The notes: generated by a model not told the origin, from the sequence alone. Counted from the stretch's first letter, positions 52,982 through 63,219 are shown. The stretch: 64,000 bases of DNA from an uncultured Agathobacter sp. (GCA_934359755.1 CAKRLV010000001.1:1-64000), one strand, 5' to 3'. Translations and numbers: made by a program.

Positions 52982-53776
52982 ATGAATCGTATAGAAAAAA
53001 GATTAAATGATTTAAAAAATCAAAACAAAAAGGCATTTATTACATATATTACAGCGGGTTTTCCTGATCTCGAGAAGACGAAGGCAATTATAAAAGCGCA
53101 GGAAGAGGCTGGAACAGATATTGTAGAGATGGGAATTCCATTCTCTGATCCTATAGCAGATGGTCCTGTTATACAACAGGCGTCATATGAGGCTATTTTA
53201 AATGGAGCAAGTCTCCGAAAAATATTCAAATGTTTACAGGAAATGCGTGATGGTGGATTACAGCTTCCTATAGTTTTTATGATGTACTATAACACTATAG
53301 TCCATTATGGAATTAAAGAATTTGTTGCAAAATGCCATGAAGCAGGAGTCGATGGAATTATAGTGCCTGACCTTCCATTTGAGGAACAGGATAATCTTTT
53401 AAATGAATTAGGTGATGATGACAGAACTATTTTAATCCAGCTTGTGTCACCGATTTCGGGAAAGAGAGTTCCAATGATTCTTGAAAATGCAAGGGGATTT
53501 GTATATTGTGTTTCATCTATGGGTGTTACAGGTCAGTCTGCAGATTTCCATAAGGAGGTTATTAATTACCTCAAATACGTAAAAGAAAATTCTAAAGTAC
53601 CTGTTATGATGGGATTTGGAATCAGAACAGCAGCTGACGTCGAGCCGATGAAAGATATAATCGATGGTGCAATAGTTGGAACACACTTTATCAATTTGCT
53701 TAGAGATAGTAATTTTGATGAAAATAAAGCAGCCGAATACAGCAGAACATTTAAAGAGGAACTTAACAGAATGTAA
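52982..53776 (+). CDS. trpA: tryptophan synthase alpha chain
   Basis: A 264-aa TIM barrel that cleaves indole-3-glycerol phosphate and channels indole to TrpB. Catalytic Glu and Asp lie in VEMGIPFSDPIADGP; VPDLPFEE, YCVSSMGVTG and GFGIRTAADV form the rest of the site. TAGGAGGTG precedes the ATG, 10 nt after trpB. Confidence 0.95.
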   Translation: MNRIEKRLNDLKNQNKKAFITYITAGFPDLEKTKAIIKAQEEAGTDIVEMGIPFSDPIADGPVIQQASYEAILNGASLRKIFKCLQEMRDGGLQLPIVFMMYYNTIVHYGIKEFVAKCHEAGVDGIIVPDLPFEEQDNLLNELGDDDRTILIQLVSPISGKRVPMILENARGFVYCVSSMGVTGQSADFHKEVINYLKYVKENSKVPVMMGFGIRTAADVEPMKDIIDGAIVGTHFINLLRDSNFDENKAAEYSRTFKEELNRM

Positions 53777-53806
53777 ATAATTAAAATATTGGAAAGGACA
53801 AATATT

Positions 53807-54829
53807 ATGATTAAAGAAGCTATAATTAAAATTGTCACAAAAGAAGACCTTACATATGATGAGGCATATCAGGTTATGAATGAAATAATGGATGGACAGA
53901 CTAGTCCTACTCAGAATGCAGCCTTTTTAGCAGCTCTTTCGACAAAGAGCACAAAGGCTGAGACAATCGATGAGATTGCTGGATGTGCTGCGGCAATGAG
54001 AGAGCATGCTTTAACTGTGGATGCAGGGGATATGGATACATTTGAAATTGTGGGAACTGGTGGTGATGGAGCACAGAGTTTTAATATTTCTACAACATCA
54101 GCTTTTGTAGCTGCAGCAGGTGGAATGAAGGTATCAAAGCATGGTAACAGGGCTGCATCATCTAAATCAGGTACAGCTGACTGCTTAGAAGCTTTAGGAG
54201 TAAATATTAATCAGGATCCTGACATGTGTGTTAAGCTTTTAGAGGAGACTGGACTTTGCTTTTTCTTTGCACAGAAATATCATTCATCCATGAAATATGT
54301 AGGTGCAATCCGAAAAGAATTAGGATTTAGAACTGTATTTAATATATTAGGTCCACTTACAAATCCAGTACATCCAAAGAGACAGCTGCTTGGAGTATAT
54401 GACGAATCGCTTGTTGAGCCACTCGCACGCGTTCTTACAAGTCTTGGTGTCAAGAATGGTATGGTAGTATTCGGAAAAGAAAAATTGGATGAAATATCAG
54501 CTGCTGGTTCAACTATTGTATGTGAATTTAAAGATGGAAATTATGATACATATGAGATTAAGCCAGAGGATTTTGGACTTACAAGCTGTAAGAAGGAAGA
54601 TCTGGTAGGTGGAACACCTGAGGAAAATGCGCAGATTACAAGAGATATCCTAAGTGGTAAGGAGCGTGGACCTAAGCGCACAACAGTACTTCTTAATGCA
54701 GGTGCATCATTATATATAGGTCAAAAAGCAGATACACTTGCAGATGGAATTAAGCTTGCAGGAGAACTTATTGACAGCGGTAAAGCGTTAGAAAAACTTG
54801 AGCAGTTTATCAAGGCCACTAATGCGTAA
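53807..54829 (+). CDS. trpD: anthranilate phosphoribosyltransferase
   Basis: A 340-aa enzyme that transfers phosphoribose from PRPP to anthranilate. [17 protein letters not shown] holds the glycine-rich PRPP site, and [21 protein letters not shown] and NILGPLTNP are family motifs. The start is the ATG at 53807 after GGAAAGGAC; an in-frame TTG at 53789 lies upstream of that site. It is the last gene of the operon, whereas trpD usually lies before trpC. Confidence 0.95.
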   Translation: MIKEAIIKIVTKEDLTYDEAYQVMNEIMDGQTSPTQNAAFLAALSTKSTKAETIDEIAGCAAAMREHALTVDAGDMDTFEIVGTGGDGAQSFNISTTSAFVAAAGGMKVSKHGNRAASSKSGTADCLEALGVNINQDPDMCVKLLEETGLCFFFAQKYHSSMKYVGAIRKELGFRTVFNILGPLTNPVHPKRQLLGVYDESLVEPLARVLTSLGVKNGMVVFGKEKLDEISAAGSTIVCEFKDGNYDTYEIKPEDFGLTSCKKEDLVGGTPEENAQITRDILSGKERGPKRTTVLLNAGASLYIGQKADTLADGIKLAGELIDSGKALEKLEQFIKATNA

Positions 54830-54855
54830 ACAATTTAACTGAGTATATGTAATCA

Positions 54856-54890
54856 GGACTCGCAATTTTTGCGGGTCCTTTTTCTTTTTT
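54856..54890 (+). terminator. trp operon terminator
   Basis: GGACTCGC / GCGGGTCC (one G-U pair) with a short A/T loop, then TTTTTCTTTTTT. Confidence 0.85.
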
Positions 54891-55009
54891 GACTAAATAA
54901 TGATAAAAATTTAGTTGGTTTTAACAATTTACATGACATACAAAATCTTATAAAATATAGAACGAAAAAATACGAAAACAGATATAAAATTATTTGATGA
55001 GGGTTGATA

Positions 55010-56875
55010 ATGGATAGAAAATACATGATGTATAATAATTTGTTTTTGGGCGCCAGCTACACCAGGGAGAATACTACTTTTTCTGTGTGGTCGCCTAAAG
55101 CTGATAAAGTTGAACTGAATCTGTATAAGACTGGGAATGGTGATACTTTAATAGCATCAAAGCATATGCAAAAAGGTAATGACGGTGTATGGAACATTAC
55201 ACTTTCAGGAGATTGGAATAAGGTGTACTATACCTATCAGATAACAATTGCTGATAAATCTGTTGAATCGCATGATCCATATGCGGTTGCATGCGGTGTG
55301 AATGGTGACAGATCTATGGTGATAGATTTGCAGACAACAGACCCGAAAGGGTTTGACGATGATGCAGGACCAATATACAAGAACAAAACAGACATTATAG
55401 TTATGGAAATTTCTGTTGCTGATTCTACAGGAGATGATTCTTCAAATGTGGATAATAAAGGTAAGTATCTTGGACTTACAGAGACTGGAAAAAAATACAG
55501 TAAAGATGTTCCAGCTGGTTTAGATTATATTGAGGATATGGGAGTGACTCATGTTCAGATAATGCCATCGTATGATTTTGCCAGTATAGATGAAGCGGCC
55601 TTAGATAAGAAGCAGTATAACTGGGGATATGATCCATATAATTATAATGTTCCAGAGGGCTCATATTCGACAGATCCTTTTAATGGTGAAGTAAGAATTA
55701 AAGAATTCAAGCAGATGATACAGGCATTCCACAAAAAGAAAATTGGTGTAATTATGGATGTTGTGTATAATCATGTTTACGATATTGAAGGAAGCTGTTT
55801 TCAGAAGACAAATCCTGATTATTATTTTAGAATGAAGAATGGTGAATATTCAGATGCATCAGCCTGTGGAAATGAATTTGCATCGGATATGCCTATGGCA
55901 CGCAAGTACATAATAGATTCATTATGTTACTGGGTGAGAGAATATCATATAGATGGATTTAGATTTGATCTTATGGGAGTGCTTGATATTGAGACTATGA
56001 ACCTTGCTGCGAGAGAACTTCGCAAAATTAATCCAGACATTATTATGTATGGCGAAGGCTGGACTGGTGGAAGTTCAACTATCCCAGAGAAGAAAAGAGC
56101 ACTCAAATGCAATACAAAGAAGTTTGATGGTATTGGTGCATTTTCAGATGATTTCAGAGATTCTGTAAAAGGGCATGTTTTTGAATTTGAATTGCCTGGA
56201 TTTGTAAATGGTGAAGGTGCTGAGGCAGATGTGGTTAAGCAATGCATTCTTGGCTGTAAATGGTCTGACAGGGCAGATAAAGTCATTAACTATGTTTCGT
56301 GCCATGATAACCTTACACTCTGGGATAAATTTCTGGTATCAAGTCCGGATGCTTCTGATGAGGACAGACTCAGGATGAATCGCCTTGCTGCTGCGATTAC
56401 TTTTACTACGCAGGGAATTCCGTTTCTACAGATGGGAGAAGAATTTGCAAGAACCAAGCATGATAAAGAGGGCAATGTGATTGAGAATAGTTATAACTGT
56501 TCTCTGGATATAAATAGTATCAAGTATGATGAAGCTCAGAAAAACAGTGGGCTTCGCAATTACTACAAGGGACTTATCAGATTTAGAAAAGCACATGACG
56601 TACTTTGCATGAATGACATGGATGAAATAAGAAAGAGCATCACTTTTATAGCAGATGAAGAAACAGATATGATTGCATATGTGCTTTCAAATAAGAATAC
56701 AAAGATGTTTATAGCTTTTAATCCAAAGAAGACTCCGGTCAGCCTTGATTTGCCTGAAAAGGGCAGATGGAATGTCTATGTAGATGCAGATGCCGCAGGA
56801 ACAGAAGTCTTAGAGGTAATAGAAAACCAGACACAAATCAGTCCGATTTCATGTCTGGTTGCAATCAAAAATTAG
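55010..56875 (+). CDS. pulA: type I pullulanase / GH13 debranching enzyme
   Basis: A 621-aa cytoplasmic protein without signal peptide. An N-terminal CBM48 (about 15-100) is followed by the GH13 barrel. YNWGYDPYNYNVPEGSYST is the type I pullulanase signature. The nucleophile Asp lies in DGFRFDLMG, the acid Glu in YGEGW and the third Asp in SCHDN. It cleaves alpha-1,6 branches of glycogen or imported maltodextrins. GAGGG lies 7 nt before the ATG at 55010. malQ lies nearby, beyond the convergent ClC gene. Its 3' end overlaps that gene by 4 nt. Confidence 0.9.
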   Translation: MDRKYMMYNNLFLGASYTRENTTFSVWSPKADKVELNLYKTGNGDTLIASKHMQKGNDGVWNITLSGDWNKVYYTYQITIADKSVESHDPYAVACGVNGDRSMVIDLQTTDPKGFDDDAGPIYKNKTDIIVMEISVADSTGDDSSNVDNKGKYLGLTETGKKYSKDVPAGLDYIEDMGVTHVQIMPSYDFASIDEAALDKKQYNWGYDPYNYNVPEGSYSTDPFNGEVRIKEFKQMIQAFHKKKIGVIMDVVYNHVYDIEGSCFQKTNPDYYFRMKNGEYSDASACGNEFASDMPMARKYIIDSLCYWVREYHIDGFRFDLMGVLDIETMNLAARELRKINPDIIMYGEGWTGGSSTIPEKKRALKCNTKKFDGIGAFSDDFRDSVKGHVFEFELPGFVNGEGAEADVVKQCILGCKWSDRADKVINYVSCHDNLTLWDKFLVSSPDASDEDRLRMNRLAAAITFTTQGIPFLQMGEEFARTKHDKEGNVIENSYNCSLDINSIKYDEAQKNSGLRNYYKGLIRFRKAHDVLCMNDMDEIRKSITFIADEETDMIAYVLSNKNTKMFIAFNPKKTPVSLDLPEKGRWNVYVDADAAGTEVLEVIENQTQISPISCLVAIKN

Positions 56876-58131
56876 TGAGTTGATTTATTTATATAATTTG
56901 TTTTATACTTTGAGTATACAATTTTCTGACTCTGGTACAGACCAAAATATCCAGAAAGCATATAGCTGAAAGAAACCGATAATAGGAAATATGGCATTCC
57001 GTCGTATCCGAACAGTTCAAAGCTTATAAGAAGCGATGAGATAGGGCAGTTTGTTACGCCACAAAAGACGGATGTCATACCTACGGCAGTACATAATGTG
57101 GGTGAGAAACCGAGCAGATTCCCAAACAGACAGCCAAAGGCAGCACCTGTACAAAATGATGGGACAATTTCACCGCCTTTGTATCCAGCACCGATTGTAA
57201 GTGCTGTAAGAATTATCTTGAGGATAAATGTCTCCGGGCGGACGGTTCCGTCGATACATTTTGCTATGATTGCCATACCTGTTCCACAGTATGTCTGTGT
57301 TTGAAGCAGCAAAGTGATTATTATTACAAGACAGCCGCCGACTAATATACGTAGGTATGAATTTTTGAAAAAGCGTTTATATGTTTTTTCGGTAAGATGT
57401 ATTGTTACGCAAAAGGCAATGCTTACAAGTGCACAAAGTATAGCAAGTATAGATATTTTGATTGCATTCTCAACGTTAAATACAGGAATGTTATCGATGA
57501 TAAAAAATTCATTCTTGACATCAAAAGATGCCGCAAGTCCTTTTGCAACCAAGGCACTTATGACACATGGAATTAAAGCGGTGTAGTACATAACACCTAC
57601 ACTTATCATTTCCATTGAAAATATAGCGGCTGCCATTGGAGTTCCGAATAAAGCAGAGAATGCAGCACTCATTCCACACATGATCATGACATGCTTGTCC
57701 TTTTCATCGAATTTGAAAAACTTGCCGATTGCATTACCAATGCTTCCGCCGAGTTGTAAGGCAGCACCCTCACGACCAGCCGAACCACCACACAAATGTG
57801 TGATCAGAGTCGAAATAAAAATAAGTGGAGCCATTCTAAGTGGTAGTTCATCACCAGAATGGATTGCAGATATGACAAGGTTTGTTCCTGTATCATTTGC
57901 ATCTTTGAATAAGTGGTACAGACCAACTATAACAAGACCGCCTACTGGAAGAAAATATAAAAGCCAGTGGTGTGTGAGCCGCAGGTTAGTGACCTCGACT
58001 AAGCCAAAGTAAAAAGCTATACCGCAAAAGCCTACAATTATACCTACAATAATTGCAAAAATTACCCATTTTATAGAAGTAATTAAGCGGTGTAGATTAT
58101 GATAAATTTTATGTTTGATAACATCATTCAT
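56872..58131 (-). CDS. ClC-family anion transporter, fluoride-exporter-like motifs
   Basis: A 419-aa protein with about ten or more membrane helices. GGSAGREGAALQLGGSIG (about residue 118) is the helix-F filter region. The usual GREGP reads GREGA, retaining the gating Glu. GYKGGEIVPSF replaces the GxFxP motif of chloride ClCs, a change typical of the CLC-F fluoride/proton antiporter branch. This assignment is inference; no fluoride riboswitch was seen upstream. GAGGTGG precedes the ATG. It is divergent from malQ and convergent with pulA. Confidence 0.82.
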   Translation of the reverse strand: MNDVIKHKIYHNLHRLITSIKWVIFAIIVGIIVGFCGIAFYFGLVEVTNLRLTHHWLLYFLPVGGLVIVGLYHLFKDANDTGTNLVISAIHSGDELPLRMAPLIFISTLITHLCGGSAGREGAALQLGGSIGNAIGKFFKFDEKDKHVMIMCGMSAAFSALFGTPMAAAIFSMEMISVGVMYYTALIPCVISALVAKGLAASFDVKNEFFIIDNIPVFNVENAIKISILAILCALVSIAFCVTIHLTEKTYKRFFKNSYLRILVGGCLVIIITLLLQTQTYCGTGMAIIAKCIDGTVRPETFILKIILTALTIGAGYKGGEIVPSFCTGAAFGCLFGNLLGFSPTLCTAVGMTSVFCGVTNCPISSLLISFELFGYDGMPYFLLSVSFSYMLSGYFGLYQSQKIVYSKYKTNYINKSTH

Positions 58132-58192
58132 TTTGCCACCTCATCTGTATAATATAAAATACTAACATTGTGAAAACTTTTTTACAATATAA

Positions 58193-58221
58193 TTGTTGTG
58201 GCTATTAATAAATGTTATAAT
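58193..58221 (+). promoter_or_regulatory. malQ promoter
   Basis: TTGTTG (58193-58198), 17 bp, TATAAT (58216-58221), 30 bp before the malQ start. Confidence 0.6.
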
Positions 58222-58251
58222 AAATATATACAATATTCAGGAGGAATTATA

Positions 58252-59790
58252 ATGAGAACAAGTGGTATACTTATGCCGATATCTTCTTTGCCATCACCAT
58301 ATGGAATAGGAACAATGGGAAAAGAAGCAAAGAAATTCGTTGATTTTTTGGAGAAAGCTGGACAGAAATACTGGCAGATTCTTCCAATTTGCCCGACTAG
58401 CTACGGGGATTCTCCATATCAGTCTTTTTCAAGTTTTGCTGGAAACCCTTATTTTATTGATTTGGAGTATTTATGTAAACAGAAGCTTCTTAAGAAGAAA
58501 GAGTGTGAGTCATTTAATTGGGGTAAGAGCGAAAAGTACATAGACTATGGAGTTATGTATGAATCAAGATATGCTTTACTTAAGAAGGCACATGAGAGAT
58601 TTGAGAAAGTTGTTCCTGACGATTATGCACAGTTTTGCGAGAAAGAGAAGGAATGGCTGGATGAATATGCTTTATTTATGGCATTGAAGGATGCTAATGA
58701 TGGTGTAGCCTGGTTTGAGTGGGATGATGATTTGAAGCTCAGAAAGCCTGCTGCTATCGAGAAGGCTAAAGCAGATTATGCTAAGGATATTGAATTCTAT
58801 AAGATGCTCCAATATCTGTTTTTCAAACAGTGGAGAGAGTTAAAAGCCTACGCTAATTCTAAGAATATAGAGATTATTGGTGATGTGCCAATCTATGTTG
58901 CAGGAGACAGTGCTGATGTATGGGCAAATCCTAAGCAGTTCTATCTGGACAAAGATTTAAATCCAATCGAAGTAGCAGGCTGCCCTCCAGATGCATTCTC
59001 TGCTGACGGACAGCTTTGGGGAAATCCATTATTCAGATGGGATGTTATGAAGAAGGATGATTACAGTTGGTGGACAAAGAGAATATCTGCTATGGCTAAA
59101 TTATATGACATCATAAGAATTGACCATTTCAGAGGATTTGATTCTTACTATGCTATTCCTGCAAAGGATGATACTGCTAAGAACGGAAAATGGAAGAAGG
59201 GACCTGGAATGGATCTTTTCAATGTGCTTGAGAAAAAGCTTGGAAAACTTCCTATCATTGTAGAAGATTTAGGATTCCTTACTCCATCAGTTATCCAGTT
59301 GCTTAAGGATTCTGGTTTCCCAGGTATGAAAGTTATCCAGTTTGCCTTTGATTCAAGGGAAGACAGTGATTACCTTCCACACAATTATCCAAAGCATTGT
59401 GTTGTATATACAGGTACACATGATAATGATACAGTTATGGGTTGGATGAAGACAGCACCAAAGAATTCTGTGAAATTTGCAAAAGAGTACCTTAATCTTA
59501 CTAAAGAAGAAGGTTACAACTGGGGTATGCTCAGAGCAGCATGGTCATCGGTTGCTGATATGGCTATTGTCCCAATTCAGGATATTCTTGGACTTGGTTC
59601 AGAAGCCAGAATAAATACACCTTCTACTATTGGCGAGAACTGGAAGTGGAGAGCATTACCAGGACAGATTGACAATAGCACAGCCAAGAAGTTGCGCAAG
59701 TATATGGTTATGTATGCACGTCTTAATGAACCAGTTTCAGAAGAAGAGGACGACAAAGAGACAGAGACTACAGAGACTAAAAAAGCTTAA
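58252..59790 (+). CDS. malQ: 4-alpha-glucanotransferase (amylomaltase)
   Basis: A 512-aa GH77 enzyme that transfers maltosyl units between maltodextrins. LPSPYGIGTMG at the N-terminus, GDVPIYVAGDSADVWANP, IRIDHFRGFDSYY (nucleophile Asp), VEDLGF (Glu) and YTGTHDNDT (Asp) are present. The C-terminal 15 residues are a Glu/Thr/Lys tail. The start at 58252 follows CAGGAGGAA; a longer reading from 58198 covers the promoter. Confidence 0.94.
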   Translation: MRTSGILMPISSLPSPYGIGTMGKEAKKFVDFLEKAGQKYWQILPICPTSYGDSPYQSFSSFAGNPYFIDLEYLCKQKLLKKKECESFNWGKSEKYIDYGVMYESRYALLKKAHERFEKVVPDDYAQFCEKEKEWLDEYALFMALKDANDGVAWFEWDDDLKLRKPAAIEKAKADYAKDIEFYKMLQYLFFKQWRELKAYANSKNIEIIGDVPIYVAGDSADVWANPKQFYLDKDLNPIEVAGCPPDAFSADGQLWGNPLFRWDVMKKDDYSWWTKRISAMAKLYDIIRIDHFRGFDSYYAIPAKDDTAKNGKWKKGPGMDLFNVLEKKLGKLPIIVEDLGFLTPSVIQLLKDSGFPGMKVIQFAFDSREDSDYLPHNYPKHCVVYTGTHDNDTVMGWMKTAPKNSVKFAKEYLNLTKEEGYNWGMLRAAWSSVADMAIVPIQDILGLGSEARINTPSTIGENWKWRALPGQIDNSTAKKLRKYMVMYARLNEPVSEEEDDKETETTETKKA

Positions 59791-59832
59791 GAGCTTAATA
59801 GAATTCTATTTAACATGAATAAATATACTTCC

Positions 59833-59861
59833 TATCTCATATATTGCTAATATATGAGATA
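59833..59861 (+). other. perfect 13-bp hairpin ahead of spoIVA
   Basis: TATCTCATATATT-GCT-AATATATGAGATA, immediately before GGGGG and TATTTTTT and then the spoIVA ATG. It may end malQ transcripts or sit in the spoIVA leader next to its ribosome site. Confidence 0.65.
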
Positions 59862-59875
59862 AGGGGGTATTTTTT

Positions 59876-61372
59876 ATGGAAAAATCAGAATTTGATTTAT
59901 ATAAAGATATTCAGTCCAGAACGAACGGCGAAATATATATTGGCGTAGTAGGTCCTGTTAGAACTGGCAAATCTACATTCATAAATCAATTTATGGAAAA
60001 ATGCGTTATACCATATGTGGGTGAGAATTTTGCAAAGGAACGTATGGTTGACGAGCTGCCACAATCAGCACAGGGAAAAACTATTATGACAACAGAGCCT
60101 AAGTTTGTTCCGCAGGATGGAGTGGAAGTGAAACTAAATGATGATAGCTCTGTCAGAATCAGGCTTGTTGATTGTGTCGGATTTGCAGTAGATGGTGCAA
60201 GTGGGTATATGGAAGGTGAGAATCATAGAATGATTAAAACACCTTGGTATGACGAGGATATATCATTTGAAGATGCGGCATTTATTGGAACACAGAAGGT
60301 TATAAAAGATCATTCCACTATTGCAGTTATGGTAACAACAGATGGTTCATTTGGTGATATACCAAGGGGAAGTTATGCTGAAGCAGAAAAAATTACAATA
60401 AAAGAGTTAAATGATGCAGGTAAACCATTTATAGTTGTCTTAAATACTGTTCATCCATATTCAAACGATACAATAGAAATAAAAAATGAACTTGAAAATA
60501 AGTATGATGTTCAGGTTATTCTTATGAACTGTCTTCAAATGAAGCGGGAAAATGCATTGAAAATATTAGAAAAAGTTCTGATGGAGTTTCCAATCAGCAA
60601 AATAAATTTTAGCATTCCAAAATGGACAGAGATGCTTGGAAATGATTCTGAAATCAAAAAATATATAATTGGATATGCGTCGCAGATAATCAGTTCTGTC
60701 AGAACGATGAATGATTATAGAAATTATATGGAGACAAAAGAACCTGAAAATGGTGAAATGCATGATGTTATTACATGTTGCACGACAAGCCGTCTTGACA
60801 GAAGCAATGGAAGTATCGATATCAAGCTTGAAATAAATAATAAATATTATTATCAGAATATTTCCCAGATGGCAGGGGTAGAAATTGACAGTGAATATCA
60901 GATGATTTCTTTAATAAAGCGGCTTACAGCAATAAAGAATGAGTATGACAAAATAAAAGACGCTGTCGAAAGTGTTGAAAGCAAAGGATATGGTGTTGTT
61001 ATGCCATCACTTTCTGATATAACAATGGAAGATCCGATGCTGATTTCGCACGGAAATAAATTTGGTGTAAAAATGAATGCAATATCGCCATCGATACATA
61101 TGATACGAGCCAATATTGAGACTGAAATCGCACCTATAGTGGGAAATAAAGAACAGGCTGAAGACCTTATTACATATATTAAAGAAAATAATAAGAATGG
61201 TGAGGGGCTTTGGACGACAAATATTTTCGGAAAATCAATTGGAGAATTGATGGAAGATGGAATCAGAAATAAAATAATGCAGATGGATGACGAGTGCCAG
61301 ATAAAATTACAGGATACAATGCAAAAAATTGTAAATGATAGTAATGGCGGAATGATTTGCATTATAATATAA
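59876..61372 (+). CDS. spoIVA: stage IV sporulation protein A (spore coat ATPase)
   Basis: A 498-aa protein. SpoIVA polymerises on the forespore outer membrane using ATP and founds the coat. Walker A is GPVRTGKST (residues 26-34). DELPQSAQGKTIMTTEPKF, RLVDCVGF, TTDGSFGDI, and near the end SPSIHMIRANIETEIAPI are family blocks, closing with the conserved GGMICIII-type hydrophobic tail. Full length (Bacillus 492 aa). It shows that the organism carries sporulation genes. GGGGG is the only ribosome-site-like sequence. Confidence 0.95.
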   Translation: MEKSEFDLYKDIQSRTNGEIYIGVVGPVRTGKSTFINQFMEKCVIPYVGENFAKERMVDELPQSAQGKTIMTTEPKFVPQDGVEVKLNDDSSVRIRLVDCVGFAVDGASGYMEGENHRMIKTPWYDEDISFEDAAFIGTQKVIKDHSTIAVMVTTDGSFGDIPRGSYAEAEKITIKELNDAGKPFIVVLNTVHPYSNDTIEIKNELENKYDVQVILMNCLQMKRENALKILEKVLMEFPISKINFSIPKWTEMLGNDSEIKKYIIGYASQIISSVRTMNDYRNYMETKEPENGEMHDVITCCTTSRLDRSNGSIDIKLEINNKYYYQNISQMAGVEIDSEYQMISLIKRLTAIKNEYDKIKDAVESVESKGYGVVMPSLSDITMEDPMLISHGNKFGVKMNAISPSIHMIRANIETEIAPIVGNKEQAEDLITYIKENNKNGEGLWTTNIFGKSIGELMEDGIRNKIMQMDDECQIKLQDTMQKIVNDSNGGMICIII

Positions 61373-61416
61373 AATATTGATATAATATCTTACAGATGAA
61401 AATTTTGGAGGGGCAA

Positions 61417-62259
61417 ATGAATAATGCGTATGAAAAATTATTAAAATGTTACAACAGTGTAAAGAACAAAACAGATTTTAAACCGAAAATAGCCCTTGTT
61501 CTTGGGTCTGGACTGGGAGATTATGGTGATTGCATAAAGGTAGAAGCAGTCATTGATTATCATGATATAGATGGATTTCCGACATCTACAGTTGAAGGAC
61601 ATAAGGGACGTTTTATTTTGGGATATGTAGGAGATGTTCCTGTAGTGTGTATGCAGGGCAGGGTTCATTATTATGAAGGATATGATATGACCGATGTTGT
61701 TCTTCCGACAAGACTCATGAAAATGATGGGGGCTGAGATTTTGTTTCTTACAAATGCTGCTGGTGGGATTCAGCTTGGAATGAAGGCTGGAGATTTGATG
61801 CTTATTACAGATCATATTTCCTGCTTTATTCCGTCTCCGCTTATAGGAGCGAATATTGAAGAACTTGGACCAAGATTTCCCGACATGAGTAATGTCTATG
61901 ATAAGGATTTACAGAGTCTCGTAAGGAAATGCGCTGCAAAGCTTGACATAGATATAAAAGAAGGCACATATGTGCAGCTGACAGGACCTGCATATGAGAC
62001 ACCGAAAGAAGTTGCCATGCTAAGAACCATAGGAGCTGATGCGACAGGTATGAGTACGGTGTGTGAGGCTATGACGGCTAACCATATGGGAATGAAGATA
62101 CTTGGAATATCGTGTATATCAAATTTAGCGTGTGGAATTTCACCGGTACCACTATCACATGAAGAAGTACAAAAGACAGCAGATGAAGTTGCACCTAAAT
62201 TCAAGGCTCTTGTAACAGAGATAATTACTACGCTTGGAAAGGAATATATATGCAGATAA
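61417..62259 (+). CDS. punA: purine nucleoside phosphorylase (trimeric type)
   Basis: A 280-aa enzyme that phosphorolyses inosine and guanosine. VLGSGLGDYGD (phosphate), GRVHYYEGYD, LTNAAGG, TGPAYETPKEV and ADATGMSTV are the PNP/MTAP family II motifs. The start is the ATG at 61417, with TTGGAGGGG upstream; an ATG at 61396 has none. The end overlaps the next gene by 10 nt, so the two are co-translated. Confidence 0.93.
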   Translation: MNNAYEKLLKCYNSVKNKTDFKPKIALVLGSGLGDYGDCIKVEAVIDYHDIDGFPTSTVEGHKGRFILGYVGDVPVVCMQGRVHYYEGYDMTDVVLPTRLMKMMGAEILFLTNAAGGIQLGMKAGDLMLITDHISCFIPSPLIGANIEELGPRFPDMSNVYDKDLQSLVRKCAAKLDIDIKEGTYVQLTGPAYETPKEVAMLRTIGADATGMSTVCEAMTANHMGMKILGISCISNLACGISPVPLSHEEVQKTADEVAPKFKALVTEIITTLGKEYICR

Positions 62260-63002
62260 TTTTTATTCATCACAGTTGCTTTCTTGTAGAAGTTGATGAC
62301 AAGGTTTTGATATTTGACTATTTTAATGGAGATAAAGTAGATGGTTTTAAATTTACAGGGAAAATTCCAGAGTACTCACCAGATACTTTAATTTATCTTT
62401 TTGCAAGTCATTCACATAAGGATCACTATGATTTGGATACATTGCGATGGGCGGACAAATACAAGAATATCAAATATATTTTTTCAAAAGATATCAGAAT
62501 AAGTCCTGCTTTTTTGAAAAGGCATGGAATTGATCCAGAGGTGAGAAAAAGAGTTACATTTGTTGCCCCTGAATCAAAGTATGAGGTGGATGATATTAAG
62601 ATTACGACACTTCGTTCTACCGATGCCGGGGTTGCTTTCTATATTTCGTTTAACGGAGTAAATATTCTTCATTGTGGAGATTTGAATGATTGGCATTTGG
62701 AAGGTGCAGGAGATCTTATTAATGGCAGAATGCGTAAAAATTTTATGTATGAGATCAGAAAAATGGAGGACAAGCCAATAAATATTGCATTTGTGCCTAT
62801 GGATCCAAGACTTGGGAACGCACAATTTAACGCAGTAGATGCTGTACTTAAAAATACCGATGCAGAGTTTGTTTTCCCTATGCATATGTGGCAGGATTAT
62901 TCTGGTATAGCAGAATATAAAAGACGTATTTCTAATCTCGGAATGGCTGAGAGAATTATGGATATTTCAAGAGAAAATCAAGTGTTTCCATTTGGAGACT
63001 AA
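62250..63002 (+). CDS. metallo-beta-lactamase-fold hydrolase
   Basis: A 250-aa cytoplasmic MBL-fold protein. IIFIHHSCFLVEVDD at the start and SHSHKDHYD (the HxHxDH metal motif, about residues 54-60) identify the fold. Further ligands lie in HCGDLNDWH and MHMWQD. It resembles UlaG-like stand-alone enzymes; the substrate is unknown. Overlap with the phosphorylase gene hints at nucleotide or sugar-phosphate metabolism, but only as context. Confidence 0.82.
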   Translation: MQIIFIHHSCFLVEVDDKVLIFDYFNGDKVDGFKFTGKIPEYSPDTLIYLFASHSHKDHYDLDTLRWADKYKNIKYIFSKDIRISPAFLKRHGIDPEVRKRVTFVAPESKYEVDDIKITTLRSTDAGVAFYISFNGVNILHCGDLNDWHLEGAGDLINGRMRKNFMYEIRKMEDKPINIAFVPMDPRLGNAQFNAVDAVLKNTDAEFVFPMHMWQDYSGIAEYKRRISNLGMAERIMDISRENQVFPFGD

Positions 63003-63071
63003 ATATTGAAAAATTTTCTTGAATACTATATAATATTTAGATGTATTTTGAAACGGAATGGAGGACAAATA

Positions 63072-63200
63072 ATGACAAATTTCCTTTTATGTGTTTTACA
63101 ATATTTATTAATTATGATTATTTTAGCAGTAGTTGGATTTTGCGGTGGCAAAGTAGGTGTTGCATTACGCAAAAAGAAAGACTCTAAAATAGACGAATAG
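63072..63200 (+). CDS. small single-pass membrane protein (42 aa)
   Basis: A 42-aa protein with one transmembrane helix (about 4-30, ending [13 protein letters not shown]) and a basic, charged C-terminus. The start is the ATG at 63072 with AATGGAGGAC upstream; the longer frame from 63006 has no ribosome site. It is 19 nt before alaS and is probably co-transcribed with it. Family unknown. Confidence 0.6.
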   Translation: MTNFLLCVLQYLLIMIILAVVGFCGGKVGVALRKKKDSKIDE

Positions 63201-63219
63201 ATTTTGGAGGATATCAGTA

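Noticed and set aside
58132..58251. Fluoride riboswitch upstream of the ClC gene
   Set aside because: I looked for the conserved crcB-motif elements and found only AT-rich promoter sequence.
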